From Saururus chinensis (lineage: Eukaryota; Streptophyta; Magnoliopsida; Piperales; Saururaceae): DNA of 64,000 nucleotides. Shown one piece after another: positions 10,101 through 20,265 of the stretch; the stretch's first letter is position 1; the number at the start of each line of letters is the position of its first letter. The notes below the pieces were generated by a model. It was not told the origin of the DNA. It searched no databases and was given only the letters and a program-made list of their open reading frames with translations. The DNA lies in contig CP141149.1 of NCBI GenBank assembly GCA_035235625.1, forward strand, positions 6,912,893-6,976,892. The letters are read 5' to 3'. The translations under genes were made by a program, and so were the position numbers.

Positions 10101-12945
10101 TTGTAGGTTTTTTACTTTGTTAGTTAGATAAATAAGATTAAGAAGATAAGCCCAGGCCCATTACGGGCAGAGGTATGTAATAGGCTTAACACCTTGATTT
10201 TGGGAATTAAGGAAGCATTAACCCTAATTACTCTTCTCTCTCCTCGTTGTCTCTTCCTGGTTCCTTTCGTCCATTCACTGGTTCGACTTGAACCAGTGGA
10301 GATCTCTCCTCCTTCGTCCCTCATTCTTCAAATCAAAAGACCCTAATTTGCAGGTTTTATAACAGGCAGCAGGACCATGTGCAATCCCATTTGCTTGCAG
10401 GCCAACCTGGAGGAGGAACTAAAGGGTGGAATAGTGGTAGCAGAGAGGTGAGTGCCAGCGACACCCTATGGCAGGATCTGATTGGGGTCATAGGAGCCGG
10501 AGACTAGTTGAACCCTAGTGATATGGATTGGGGTCATAGGAGCCAAAGATTGGTTGAACCCCGATGATATGCGTATTATACCTATTTACTTAGGCTTGTT
10601 ATTTAATTAGCCTTATGACTTATGACTTAATTTGTAGTTACGTAGTCTTTTAATTGTGGCCGTTGCATTAGATGAGATTAGGTTAATTAGGCAGACAACC
10701 AGGCCATGTAAACAAGGGCTTCCATCCCTAATGAAGGAGTTGACAGTTTTGAGCCCTAATCTTCTCACCTCCTTTGCGTCTCTTTCTCTATTCCACTGCC
10801 TCCCGTGTGCCATTAAGGGAGCACAACACTAGTATAAGCCTAAGTACAGCATAGTAAGCATATCATCATAAATCTCATGAAACAAGTAAAAGAATCACTA
10901 AAAGCAAGATAACAAGAAATGTAATTATCTAGAATATGCAAAACCTATATCATTGAGATGTCTTTTGTTGAACTTCATTCACCTGAAATGTCACTTCTAT
11001 AGTTTACACATTCTGAGAAAACTTTGAAAAATGTGCATATAGATCCAAAATAAAATAAGATATCTCTAGTGGCTTCATATCTACTATTTTTTTTTCACAG
11101 CTTCATATCCACAATGCCTCTTGCATTTTAGATTCTTCAGAAAAGTCAACCCCTTATTATCGGCTTTAGATGTTACAGACAAGTACTTATACACTATGAA
11201 TTGTAACAAGCACTTCCATATTTCCTATGAAACATGGCGGACTATGCTTGTATGCATCAGATTAAAACAACTTTGATCTAGTTAGCTTCAATGATAAGGC
11301 CTTGCTACAGGGAGCTAATACATAGGAGAAAGGGGAGAAAAGAGGGAATTAAGGCTAAAGAGACTAGACTAAAATAACTAATCTAATTCTTCATTGATTT
11401 TATGAAGGAATCAAATAGGGCATAGACCCTACATATTTATAGACAATTAAAAATCATAATAGAACTTCTAATTACAATGGGCTTCTAACAATAGCATAAA
11501 CCCAATAGGAACATCCTCTTAATTACCTTAAAATACCTTTAATAATAATTAAATCCTAACTCTAATAGACTATGAAGGCGGGACACGACCCCTAGGGTGG
11601 TTCATAACATTTACCCAATCCAAAGTCACATTGAATATGCATTTCCACTCAAGACATGGTTTGTCAAAGGATAACACTTTCGTATAAGTGACTCTACAGC
11701 TTAAAGATAAGCAAAATAGACATTTTTGTTCAGAAAATCCAATATAGCAGTCAACCATAAAATTCAACTTCATAATTAGATAATGTTAGTATAAGTATTG
11801 TTTACCCCTCCAAGTAACAGAATCACAAAACTCAAACACTAGCATCTTATCACAGGGATTAACTCATTCATGGTCAGAACATAAAGTTATATGGGAGATG
11901 ATAGAACCCACCAAAATGCAGCCTGATCGAAAATGTAAGCCAGTAGTAAAATAGTTAAGGTTCCTTTTCCGTTATTATTTAGAATATTTATCTTCAGCTT
12001 TAATAAACACCACTAGCTTATTAGAGAAACCAACAGCTATGCCTGCAGTAAGTTCATGCAATGTATGAGAATGCATTTTGATATGTACAGCAAGTAACTT
12101 TAAATTAAGTTTTAAACAAAAACCAGAAACTTCACATCTGATTGCCCTATCATGAGAAGACTAATAAATGCACCTGATAACATTTTAGCATTTCCAAAAG
12201 AAGAAAATAACATAAGCATCTAGTGGGTATTAATCACCAGAAAACACATAACCGCTGTGGAGTATCCTTGATAGTTGAAATGTTGAACAGAGCCTTCAAT
12301 TTGTCAAGGGTTATTTTTGTTCTTTTTTTTCAGGTTGGTATTTCACCCAGTACCAGACCACCTATAAATAGAAAACCCCTTACTGATCTTCAAAAATTAT
12401 AAGCTGCATAGATTGAAATAATCCACATCTACTGCCTAAATACTACTGGGAAGCTGCGCCATGGGCACACATGAAGAAGTAGGTATTTTACTCACTAATC
12501 AATAAACTCGGAACTGTACTCCATCCGATTATTCCCCCATTCTGACGCCTAATTTCCCTTAACTTCACAGAAGGAAGCTTCAGCATGAAAAGGGCATCGT
12601 TTACACAGAAATTCTATACTATGAATCCAATTCTCTCAAGAAAAGCAACGCTACTAAATTTTACTAGAGATAAAAGAGACAGCAAAAATAAGGCACACAA
12701 GCACAAGTCCACTTATGATATCCGAAAACATGTGACAATGAATCAAAAATCACATGTAGCCAACCGAATTTAAGACTCAAATCCCCCATCCACAAAACCC
12801 AAAGTTGAATAAAAATGGAAGGGAAGGAGGAATTGACCTCGTACAAGCTCTTCTGGGCTTCTGCCTTGACCTCGGCGTCGCGATTGGGACCAGTATCCTC
12901 CTCGGCGGCGCCAGAAACCCTGGATTTTTTCTTCCTATTCGCCAT
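4116..12945 (-). CDS. DnaJ (HSP40) co-chaperone, plant dnaJ 6 / DNAJC9 family
   Basis: Eight exons (minus): 12945-12838, 6341-6243, 6159-6058, 5982-5923, 5823-5717, 5298-5216, 4497-4404 and 4326-4116. They join to 864 bases, or 287 residues plus stop, with no break; all introns are GT-AG. The start MANRKKKSR is lysine-rich. The J domain spans about residues 33-100 with the HPD motif at 61-63, which stimulates HSP70 ATPase. Downstream blocks [23 protein letters not shown] and [11 protein letters not shown], plus a basic coiled C-terminus, match the Arabidopsis dnaJ 6 / animal DNAJC9 type, and the length is close to that family's. DNAJC9 is a nuclear histone H3-H4 co-chaperone; the same role here is inferred. 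Intron 1 (6496 bp) carries retrotransposons and has a weak donor, GTCAAT. The upstream in-frame extension of exon 1 was not used because homologues begin at this ATG. Confidence 0.93.
4498..5215 (-). other. Intron 6 of the DnaJ gene
   Basis: This 718-bp intron is bounded by CAG|GTGCAT (donor, 5216/5215) and TTAG|GAGAG (acceptor, 4498/4497). About 4600-4830 is less A/T-rich and includes a CCGGAGTCCACCGGAACTCCGG-like near-palindromic patch at 4750-4772. I recognise no coding or transposon domain in it. Confidence 0.7.
6445..6717 (-). repeat. 3' LTR of the intronic composite element
   Basis: Read on the minus strand this begins TGATATGTTTACTATGCC and ends GGGTGCACATCA. It resembles the plus-strand LTR at 10565-10828 in the same order: start motif, the gacttatggcttatg block, the gagccctaatcttctca block and a C/T-rich leader. 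It follows the pol tail at 6745, as a 3' LTR should. Confidence 0.7.
6745..7195 (-). pseudogene. Chromovirus pol 3' end (integrase C-terminus and degraded chromodomain)
   Basis: The minus strand encodes [18 protein letters not shown], equivalent to the conserved 'F.vGDlVyv.l.p.rq' segment after the integrase core. [13 protein letters not shown] ('F.GPY.i') follows. After a frame change there is a chromodomain-like [20 protein letters not shown] (the 'vLVqWkg...aTWE' type). Truncated upstream at 7195, where the sequence switches to plus-strand pol. Confidence 0.8.
7200..10034 (+). pseudogene. Ty3 chromovirus pol, internally deleted and broken
   Basis: In order: an aspartic protease trace ending in [12 protein letters not shown] (about 7385-7425, DSG-type site altered); a jump into RT with [17 protein letters not shown] (7478 on), [15 protein letters not shown] and the catalytic [13 protein letters not shown] (about 7756-7795); then RNase H with VVETDAS (about 8196-8216). 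Integrase follows with [30 protein letters not shown] (about 8965) and [10 protein letters not shown] (about 9225), then [12 protein letters not shown] and a chromodomain tail (about 9880-10000). At least six stops and several frameshifts interrupt it. Gag and the region between protease and RT are missing. The catalytic FFDD is present, but the element cannot be functional. Confidence 0.9.
10035..10364 (+). repeat. 3' LTR of the plus-strand chromovirus
   Basis: 330 bp beginning TGTTATGAATC and ending GGTTTTATAACA, with a 6-bp terminal inverted repeat TGTTAT/ATAACA. It sits right after the pol end and a purine-bearing tract (agtgtggtggat). It has AATAAG-type U3 sequence and a C/T-rich leader (ctcttctctctcctcg) at about 10227. 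I found no matching 5' LTR in the window. Confidence 0.75.
10480..10571 (+). repeat. 46-bp tandem duplication
   Basis: Two adjacent units of 46 bp start with gattggggtcataggagcc at 10480 and 10526 and differ at a few positions. They lie just before the plus-strand LTR start at 10565. Confidence 0.8.
10565..10828 (+). repeat. Plus-strand LTR, same family as 6445-6717
   Basis: 264 bp starting TGATATGCGTATTATACC and ending GGAGCACAACA. It shares the gacttatgacttaattt and gagccctaatcttctcacc blocks with the minus-strand LTR at 6445-6717, but lies in the opposite orientation. Confidence 0.65.
10829..10865 (-). repeat. 37-bp LTR start stub at the outer edge of the composite element
   Basis: Read on the minus strand, 10865 down to 10829 begins TGATATGCTTACTATGC and resembles the start of the 6445-6717 LTR. 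It stops after about 37 bases, where the inverted LTR at 10828 begins. The target duplication TCATA follows it at 10866. Confidence 0.6.
11292..11609 (-). repeat. Solo LTR in DnaJ intron 1 (left end approximate)
   Basis: On the minus strand it begins TGTTATGAACCACCCTAGG at 11609. It contains a clear TATA box (gtctataaatatgtaggg, about 11430-11447) and runs to a leader near 11300. It resembles the chromovirus LTR start at 26995 (TGTTGTGAAC...CTAGGGGC). The 3' end and target duplication are not clear. About 10871-11290 and 11610-12837 hold ordinary A/T-rich intron sequence with no features I recognise. Confidence 0.6.
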
Positions 12946-13392
12946 ATCTGAGCGAAAGAAGGGAGAGATAGATGAAAGAGGGCAGTTGGGTCCGCCAAGG
13001 GCAGAAGAAAAGTGAAAGGATGGGAAATGAGCGAAATCTGTAGGGATTTTGGGAGTGGGGAACCAGCGATTCCCGCCATTTTTTTCCCGGGAAATCGAAA
13101 CAGCGGCGCGCGTGCGGTAGCCGGTGTCGAGCCAGCAGGGGGGCCCGCACACGACTGATGTGCATCGCCCGGTCCGGAACATTAGACGACTCGCATTGCC
13201 AGCCGAGCCGTGTCGTTTTTTCTTAGCTGGTCATCTCTTGAGCAACCGAGCTCTGGTTTCGTGCCGAGAGTCCTGCCTGTCCCGGCAACGATACGTGTCA
13301 TGGTTTGTAAGAAGAAATTAGATGAGGACTAGCTCCCACCAGACCCACTTGCCATCGGAAGGGTCATTTATCGTGAACAGCGCACGTGTTAA
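12946..13392 (-). promoter_or_regulatory. Upstream region of the DnaJ gene (5' leader and proximal promoter)
   Basis: Only about 450 bp separate the start codon from the solo LTR at 13393. It is GC-rich with several CpG sites (for example gcggcgcgcgtgcgg at about 13103-13117), unlike the A/T-rich flanks. No convincing TATA box is visible. A CACGTG core (G-box-like) occurs at 13383-13388, next to the LTR edge. The promoter role is inferred from position only. Confidence 0.4.
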
Positions 13393-14759
13393 TGTCAAGA
13401 TTGGATTTTTAAAAGTTATTTTTAAGTAGTTATAAAATAATATTTTTTAAATATAAAAAAATTTATTTGATTAAATATCTACATTATGATAATTAGGGTT
13501 CACAAATATAAATATCAAATCATATAACATTATCACACGTCTTAAAATTTAATAAAAATAGTTTATTCATCTAAGTACAAGTTTATCATCCGTTTGAAAA
13601 TAAATAACAAGTTAACTCTCACGCTAAAGATATACTTACGTATCAAAATTATAGACTTAAAATTTATTTTATGCTCGCCTCCTAGTTTTACTTGTCATCG
13701 CATAGAGAATTTGCAAAGCAACCAAAGTAAACAACCACAACAACAACAATAAAACCTCTTCACCTTTAGGAAAAAGCTTCCAAATGATAAAAGATTTTAT
13801 TAATATTTTTTAAATTAGGCCAACGTCACCGGATATTAGTTATCTATGTACTTATTAAACAATATCTCAAATATTTCCAACAAGATCGGATTTAGATGTA
13901 GTTCTGCTTAAAAACTACACTATAATAAGAAGTATAGTATCACTCATACAATGTTTAAGTATTTTAAAGAAACCTACATTTTATAAAAATCCTTTAATTG
14001 TTTCACTTGTCTAATTAACAAGCAATATTAAATAATGTTCTTAATTATCTCTCGAACCATTGTTAAATAAAATGCAAAATATTCTGCAAACAGTGCCACA
14101 TAAGGGTAATATACATAGTATTGGTTATTAAATAAACAATACTCCCAAAATGATATTTAACTAATGCAAACTTGAATAACTCAACTGATATCTACACTGT
14201 TCAGAAAATAACTAATAATTGTTATCTGAAAAATTGACTCTTGTTCACAAGAAGTATTGCACATTAGCATGGAAATCCTAACACCCCTAAGGATCTACTT
14301 AGATCAGTCATAGGTCCAGAGATGTATGTACCAGATGCACTCATGGACATACTAGCTGGAGGTAGATGAGTTTTCCATGATACTCAAAAACCTGGTTTGC
14401 GCATTTGCAGAGATCTATCGTCCTAAAAGAGCAGAGACCACAAAGGTATGAAAAATTACCGCCATGGTTATTGCTATGAACTAACACAATACTAAATAAA
14501 CAAATAACTTAATACATCCAAAAATATAATATTAAATACAACCTATCATGCATGCAATAGACTCTCATGATTGGCAAGATAATTAGCAGATTTAGAGCTT
14601 AAGTATGTGAACTAATCAGCATGACAAGGACTCAGACTTTTACTGAGATGAACTTACTAATTCAACCTTATAATGAAACGGATTTGGGCTAAGATGAATA
14701 ACTCAAGTCAGCCACCTAACATGACAAATTTAGGCAGATACAACCATCATCATTCAACC

Positions 14760-15460
14760 TAGGGAATATCACAATCGAGGTTGAAATTTAGGGATAACAT
14801 AGGATGAATTTTAAAGGCATCTTAAACTGAAATTCAAAGACAACAAAGGCTGAAATTTAGAGGCTCAATAAGCATGTATACATCATGAACTAAGGCTCAA
14901 AGATCAGGGATTCAATCTGCAAGATTACAACCTAAATCAAGCTAAGAATCAAGTATTAGATAGGCAATAATACAACCTGAACTAGGGCTAAAATTTTGGT
15001 ATTCTCTCAGCATGATTATAACTTAAACCAAGGTTGAGAATTTGGTATTAATTTGGCTAAAGTAGAGCCTAAAATAAAGTTGCAATTCAGGGATTTAAAT
15101 AGGCAAAAGTATAGCCTTAAACTACGCTACAATTCAGGTATCTAAATAAGCAAAAGTAGAGCCTAAACCAAGGCTTCAAATCAAGGATTAAATTGACAAA
15201 AGTATAGCCCAACCTAGGGCCACTAATAAGGGATTAAATAGGCAAAAGTATGGCCTAAACTAAGGCCATAAACCAGAGATTAAATAGGCAAAAGTATGGC
15301 CTAAACTAAGGCCACAAACTAGGGATTAAATAGCCACAATATGGCCTAAACTAAAGCCACAAACCAGGGATTAAATAGGTAAAAATATGGCTTAAACTAA
15401 GGCCATAAGTCAGGGATTAAATAGGCAAAAGTATGGCTTAAACTAGGCTGAGATAATCAT
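14760..15460. repeat. Minisatellite, about 60-bp unit
   Basis: About ten diverged direct repeats, clearest from 15060 to 15450. The unit is of the form ggcctaaactaaggccacaaa followed by agggattaaataggcaaaagtat (shown in two parts). The left units are more diverged than the right ones. Confidence 0.8.
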
Positions 15461-15479
15461 ACTAATTTTAGCATGGAAC

Positions 15480-15800
15480 AACCATGAATTAAGTACAAAT
15501 AAGGGTACATGTATGTGGGTAAACTCAACATAGATTGTGTGCAACTTCAACATAGATTATGTGAAAATCAGGGTACATAAGTGTGAGTAAACTCAACATA
15601 GATCATGTGCAAATCAAGGTACGTAAGTGGCATACACTTAGCTTAGAGCTTGAGTAAATCAAGGTATATAAGTGGCATAAAACTCATCATAGAGCATGAG
15701 TAAATCAGGGTATATAAATGACATAAAACTCAACATAACCTAGGCACAAATTAGAGTATATATCATGAGAAAAACTCAGTAGAGATTAGGCACGAAATAG
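15480..15800. repeat. Minisatellite, about 55-60-bp unit
   Basis: Five to six direct repeats containing aaactcaacatagat and aaatcagggtacataagtg. They follow directly on the previous array but have a different unit. Confidence 0.7.
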
Positions 15801-16649
15801 GGCAAAAGATAGAGATCAGACTCAGCCTATGAGGGGTCGACTTAGGCAGGGAACAATCATCAAACCTAATGGCTAGGAGTGAAAAAAAAAGATGCCCCTA
15901 CCTCTATCAATTCGCCCCCAAAGCTCCTAACCCTTGCTCCTACGCTTCTAGGCCTTAAATTTAATCCAAAGATGGGCTACTTTGTACCCTCTAAAGCTGC
16001 TGATTATGGAGGTCCTTGTTGAGAGAAGGAAGAGGAGGGAAGAGTTAGGAGAAGAGGGAGGCTAAACAATGCAAAAACCAAAAACCGTCTCAACTATCTT
16101 ACAAACCAATCTACCCCTAGCTGAAAACTGCATCAAGCCTTGCTGAATTGTTGAGGATGGTTTGCCCCTTGGTTGAGTGCACTCCCAACAGCTCCTCTAA
16201 GTTGTTAATAAAGTGTTTGCTGCCCAATAATCCTCTAGAACTGTGGCCAAAGCTCCTAATCCAACCCTTGCAAATTTCTAAGTTTTGAATGTTTGAATCA
16301 CCTCCTCTCAACCAGCCATGATCCCCTCTTTATATAGAGGATTGGATGGGAAACCTAGTATCACTAGGACTTGCCCAACCTTATTTACAATTTCGGAATC
16401 CCAATCCCTACCTCATTACAAATAGGAAACCAGCTCACATACATGCTTAAACGCAGTCCCAAAAGAGTCCTAACCTAACTAAATGTATAGTTAATCCCTT
16501 CTTCAATTTTTTCCACCACTCCTAGTACTCCTCAGAGTCCTATTTCAATTAGAAGTCCTCTACTCACATGCTATCTCGTCTTAACAAAGTTCTGGCTACG
16601 TCCTCTTCTTGCTTGGAGTCCTTGTCCCGTTAGGACTCTCTCCCTCTTT

Positions 16650-16905
16650 CAATTCCAAGTTCTTTTAGGACTTCTAATTCCTAGTTCATTTAGGACTTCC
16701 AATTCTTAGTTCATTTAGGACTTCCAATTCCTAGTTCATTTAGGACTCTCAACTCCTAATACGTTTAGGACTCTCAACTCCTAATACGTTTAGGACTCTT
16801 AACTCCTATTATGTTTAGGATTCCCAACTCCTGGTACGTTTAGGACTCCTAACTCCTAATATGTTTAGGGCTCCCAACTCCTAGTACGTTTAGGACATCC
16901 AATTC
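16650..16905. repeat. Minisatellite, 25-bp unit
   Basis: About ten direct copies of a 25-bp unit, of which aactcctaatacgtttag is the core. Exact spacing is seen at 16751 and 16776. Confidence 0.85.
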
Positions 16906-17399
16906 GGGTAAACGGGCCCTGTGCGATATGCTCAACTTTGAACGGTTGTCTCTCCCTCATTCGAACTTCGATTCGCACATTCTTGGTGGCGTTTCGAAGC
17001 TCTTTATATCTACTTTCCATCCATATTAGTTCTAGCCACTAATACAAACTGATGATCAAGTTAATCTCATGAGAAATTTAAGGGGTCTAATACCTTAATT
17101 TTCACGTGGTTGACTTCGGGAATTTAGAAAAATCTCAAATGTTATAGTTAGTACTATATAGTTAATTCTCATGATGGGTAACTCCTACGAGATAGGAGGA
17201 TTAAAAACTCTTTCTTTGGCCAACACAGCTACTTAGCCAATTAGGGTTTTCGTGCATAATTTATAGAAGATGGTGAACGCGGTTGGGTTTGTGCTTCTTA
17301 AGCAACATTAATTGGACTAAGCCAATAAAAGGTCAACAATAATAAGAAATAGTTCACAAGTAACCAAACAAGAGTAAACTAGGGCAGAATACATTCCAC

Positions 17400-18033
17400 T
17401 ACACAAGGAGAATAGCCAAAAAACTGGCACAAAAATTACTCCTCAATAACTAAGGACATATCCTCCAATGGTTGGTCGCACCAGGCAATATGCACCTCCT
17501 TGGTAATGCATCCTAAACAAAGTACATGATGAGAGTCCACAATAGAAGTAGGCACTAGTGGTCGATCCAGCTCAATGGTAGGAAGAGGGGAATTGGACAA
17601 CACATAAGTTGGGTCACACATGAAATGCTAAAGCCGAGATATATAGAAGATTGGTTGAACCTGAGAGTGAGCTGGTAGTTGCAAGTGATAAATAATTGAC
17701 CCACTTGTTTGAGCACTAGATAGGATCCATAAAACCCGGGCACCAATTTAACATTGGAAGCCAAGTAGCGAGAAGTCTGGCTATATGGAAGGAAATTGAC
17801 ATTCACCAAGTTGCCAACCTTAAACTCACCATCAACATGTTTTTATTGATGCCAAATTCCGTTTCAATTGCCTCAACACATCATCCCTGATTTGGAAGCC
17901 ATAATTCACATCACCCGCTATAGCACGATAGGAAACATGAAGCAACAAAGTGGGCAGTGGCTGCTCATAAACAATTTGGAAAGGACTGAACCTCGTGGAA
18001 GTATGATACGTCATGTTGTATGACCATTTGGCT
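17400..18033 (-). pseudogene. Chromovirus pol 3' fragment
   Basis: The minus strand encodes the C-terminal part of integrase: WSYNMTYHTSTRFSPFQIVY from about 18027. It is followed by VNVNFLPYSQTSRY ('GDlV.v.l.pyrq' type) and FYGSYLVLKQVGQ ('f.GPy.i...iG'). A degraded chromodomain, VHIAWCDQPLEDMSLVIE, ends near 17440. There are frameshifts between the blocks. The fragment is cut at 18033 by the LTR starting at 18034. The stretch 17147-17400 may be its LTR, but I see no defined ends. Confidence 0.8.
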
Positions 18034-18464
18034 TGTCATGCCCCACCCCACCTCCCTTAGCCCAAACCCGATCTAAGGAGATGAGACAAGGCGTAGCAAA
18101 GCCAGAAAAAAAAACTAACCCAAGAGGGCTAAATCGTAGTACTTAGCACATGCTTTTTGTGTAAAAGTAAATAATAGAAGATAAGAAATTTAATTAAAGT
18201 CTCACTTAGTCCAATATATCATCTACATAATCTCATAACAAAATAGTCATAAGCCTAAAGGCTACAACATATCTAAGCCAACAAAGGCTATCCACAGAAC
18301 ATGTAAGAACTAAGGTTCTAACACTAAACATAACATGAATATATCTTGTAACAAAATGGCTAGCCCACTCTCTCTATGTGAAGCTACTAATCGCCTCTGT
18401 GCTCATTAAACAACTAATCTTGAGCACTTGCATGGCACAAGTATACATTAACACCATGACATAA
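18034..18464 (-). repeat. Fragment of a long LTR (family B-like), split by the next element
   Basis: Starts TGTCATGCCCCACCCC at 18034, cutting into the chromovirus fragment. The same opening, with the block of 'gagccgaac..gtccaagg' type, is seen at 21787 and 28116. It is interrupted at 18464 by the element 18465-27947, and its sequence resumes after the duplicated CATAA at about 27953-28115. Confidence 0.55.
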
Positions 18465-18834
18465 TGTTGTGAACGGATGTCCACAATGGTGTAGCAGCCA
18501 ACGTAGGGGAAGGGAGCCGTGTAGGAAAGCCGGGAAAGGGGAGAGGGGACAATATGGCTGCCAGACAGGAGGGAGAGGCAGAGAGGAGAGGAGAGAAGAC
18601 AAGATAATAATTCATCTACTAATCAACTTAGGGTATAGCCCTTACACCTAAATAAGTAGTCCTAATGGGCTCACTAACAAGTGCCTAAGGCCCAATAACA
18701 TAATGAAAAGAAAACCCTAACTAATAACCCTAATTACCCTATTAACCTAAATGCCCTTATTACATAATAACATAATTACAACCCTAATTAACCTAGCACG
18801 TGGCCCAGTGACAGCCTCTAGAACGTTCACAATA
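18465..18834 (-). repeat. 3' LTR of the acetolactate synthase-carrying element
   Basis: 370 bp. On the minus strand it begins TATTGTGAACGTTCTAGAGG (TGTT altered to TATT) and ends GTTCACAACA. It aligns along its length with the 5' LTR pieces 21449-21786 and 26963-26995 (371 bp together). By eye roughly 8-10% of positions differ. A C/T-rich leader (cttctctcctctcctctctg on the minus strand) lies at about 18575-18600. Confidence 0.85.
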
Positions 18835-19587
18835 TTCTATTACGCTTTCGCATCACCTCGTCCTCGAGGTGACGACTAAAAAATCTCATAACATCGGGTC
18901 CACCATAGTTCTTCTCAAACGTACAATCAAGAGTTACATAAGATCTAACAGGGAAATTGTAAACCAAGAGGCTCAAGTCCAAGAGCAAGGGCTCGAGGTC
19001 GAGGCAGCATAGCATACAATCAAAGGTGGGAGTCAAAGTAAGTAAACAGGTGGTCAATAAACTCAAAACATGGAGAGAATATGTTGGCGTTGAAACATAG
19101 GCAAATTTGCAGGGTCATTCATGAAAATGGGCGAACCCCAAGTTGCAAGCAATGTGTAGCTACCCCACATCACCATGTGCACCACAATTGGTTTTAGGCC
19201 AGGGAAGCATAATCTTGAACCACAAAGTTGAACAAACATCCAAAGCACCCATGACCAATTAGCAGCATCACATTCCACCACTTTTATAGTAAACTGCTCA
19301 TAGCATAGATGTGGCAGGGGGTCCATAATGGAAATTAACCGAATCAATTGCTCCGGAATGAAGAGATAAACCCGGAATGGCTAGGAAAGGGATATCTGGA
19401 AATTTTTTTGGCATTGATAGTAAGATTACGAACGTAATCTTTCTAGATGAGAATCTCGTCCAATCTCCCACCAGTAGGAAGGAAAATCCCGGACTGGTCG
19501 CAGATCGTGTGGAAAAGTTCGATCGAATCTAGCAGCAGCAACAACCATGGCATAGAGCATTCAGCCGACATACCGTGCGAGGGGGTG
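18835..19587 (-). other. Internal 3' region with a probable pol tail
   Basis: The last minus-strand frame before the LTR ends in SRHLEDEVMRKRN, resembling the 'LEDK' tail of chromovirus pol. The frame upstream of it (19063-19347) gives no recognisable domain, and I do not assign it. No complete integrase or chromodomain is present. Confidence 0.4.
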
Positions 19588-20265
19588 CTTGTTCTGTCCA
19601 ATCTCAGCAGGGTCGAATTCAATGTGGGCAATCTGCAACCGGCTAGCAAAAGCCTCTAGCTTGCCCGCCACCCACACATCGAATTGGACCCCATAGGCAA
19701 GGAGCAATTCCACCTTGTTGATGGCGTAGTTGGCATAGACGATTCCTTGCATTCTGAACATCTGGAGCAAGAGAGGATCTCCCATCCGGAATGCTCTAGG
19801 CCCCATCAGCATGCTTGTCACTGGGACACCGGTGAGCTCGATGAACTGTTGGAACTGGAGGCTGGCGTTCAAGCAACCACATCCCACATACAAGATGGGC
19901 CTCTTCAATTCAAACAAGAGGTAGAGGATTTGCTCCAGCCGAGACGATTCTGGGGGCTTGAGAAAGCGGTATCCATGGAGCTTCATGGGGTGGTCCCAGT
20001 GGGGCACGATGAGCTGCTGCTGTGTGCCCTTCGGAATGTTGATGAGCACGGGGCCGGGCCGTCCAGAGGTGGTGAGGAAGAGGGCCTCCTGGACCATGCA
20101 AGGAATGATCTCGTCGATGAAGTTCTCCTTGAAGGCATCAGTTCCAATCACGCGGAGAAGCAACTCTACCATCTCTGCACTCTTTGGCCTCCTCGCGCCG
20201 GTTTTGAACGTTTGCGGTTGGAAGCCGGCCATGAAGAGGAAGATGTAGTGGCACTTGTCCCCCAT
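19561..20265 (-). pseudogene. Captured acetolactate (acetohydroxyacid) synthase segment
   Basis: A 234-codon open frame. Residues about 38-226 (20154-19588) match the middle of plant acetolactate synthase, the ThDP/FAD enzyme of branched-chain amino acid synthesis and target of sulfonylurea-type herbicides. RVIGTDAF is the equivalent of RMIGTDAF. FLTTSGRPGPVLINIPK, ILYVGCGCLN, FIELTGVPV and GIVYANYAINKVELLLAYGV follow in family order, then GKLEAFASR and EIGQNK. About 15-20 residues are missing after the GTDAF block (FIDEI joins directly to IPCMVQEA). The N-terminal ThDP-binding and C-terminal catalytic parts are absent, so no enzyme can result. The frame is still open, with substitutions at otherwise constant sites (FDVWVAGK where the family has FDDRVTGK). 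It lies in sense orientation within the retrotransposon. Confidence 0.9.

Larger units (their letters stand above)
6445..10865 (-). mobile_element. Composite chromovirus-type retrotransposon in DnaJ intron 1
   Basis: The outer ends are an LTR 3' end at 6445 and an LTR 5' start at 10865, both read on the minus strand. They are flanked by perfect 5-bp duplications TCATA at 6440-6444 and 10866-10870, so the whole 4421 bp looks like one insertion into the intron. The contents are not a normal element. A minus-strand 3' LTR and pol tail (6445-7195) are followed by a plus-strand chromovirus pol with its own LTR (7200-10364). Then come a plus-strand LTR of the outer family (10565-10828) and finally a 37-bp minus-strand LTR start. 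No reading frame is intact. Confidence 0.75.
13393..17146 (-). mobile_element. Long solo LTR, family C, copy 1
   Basis: 3754 bp without protein-coding domains. On the minus strand it starts TATAACATTTGAGA (an altered TGTAA start) at 17146 and ends in a TCTTGACA-type terminus at 13393. Flanking 5-mers are GTTAA (13388-13392) and GTTAG (17147-17151), one mismatch. It aligns by eye with the inverse of 31145-39605 at both ends, including the segments 13450-14440 and 16900-17146. A minus-strand TATA box (ctatataaagagggg) lies at about 16330-16344. Three minisatellite arrays occupy its middle. I call it a solo LTR because it has TG..CA-like ends, a near-perfect 5-bp duplication and a TATA box but no internal region. 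Confidence 0.65.

Noticed and set aside
12946-13182. In-frame N-terminal extension of DnaJ exon 1
   Set aside because: Homologues start at the MANRKKKSR-type methionine, and the extension reads through the GC-rich leader without family similarity.
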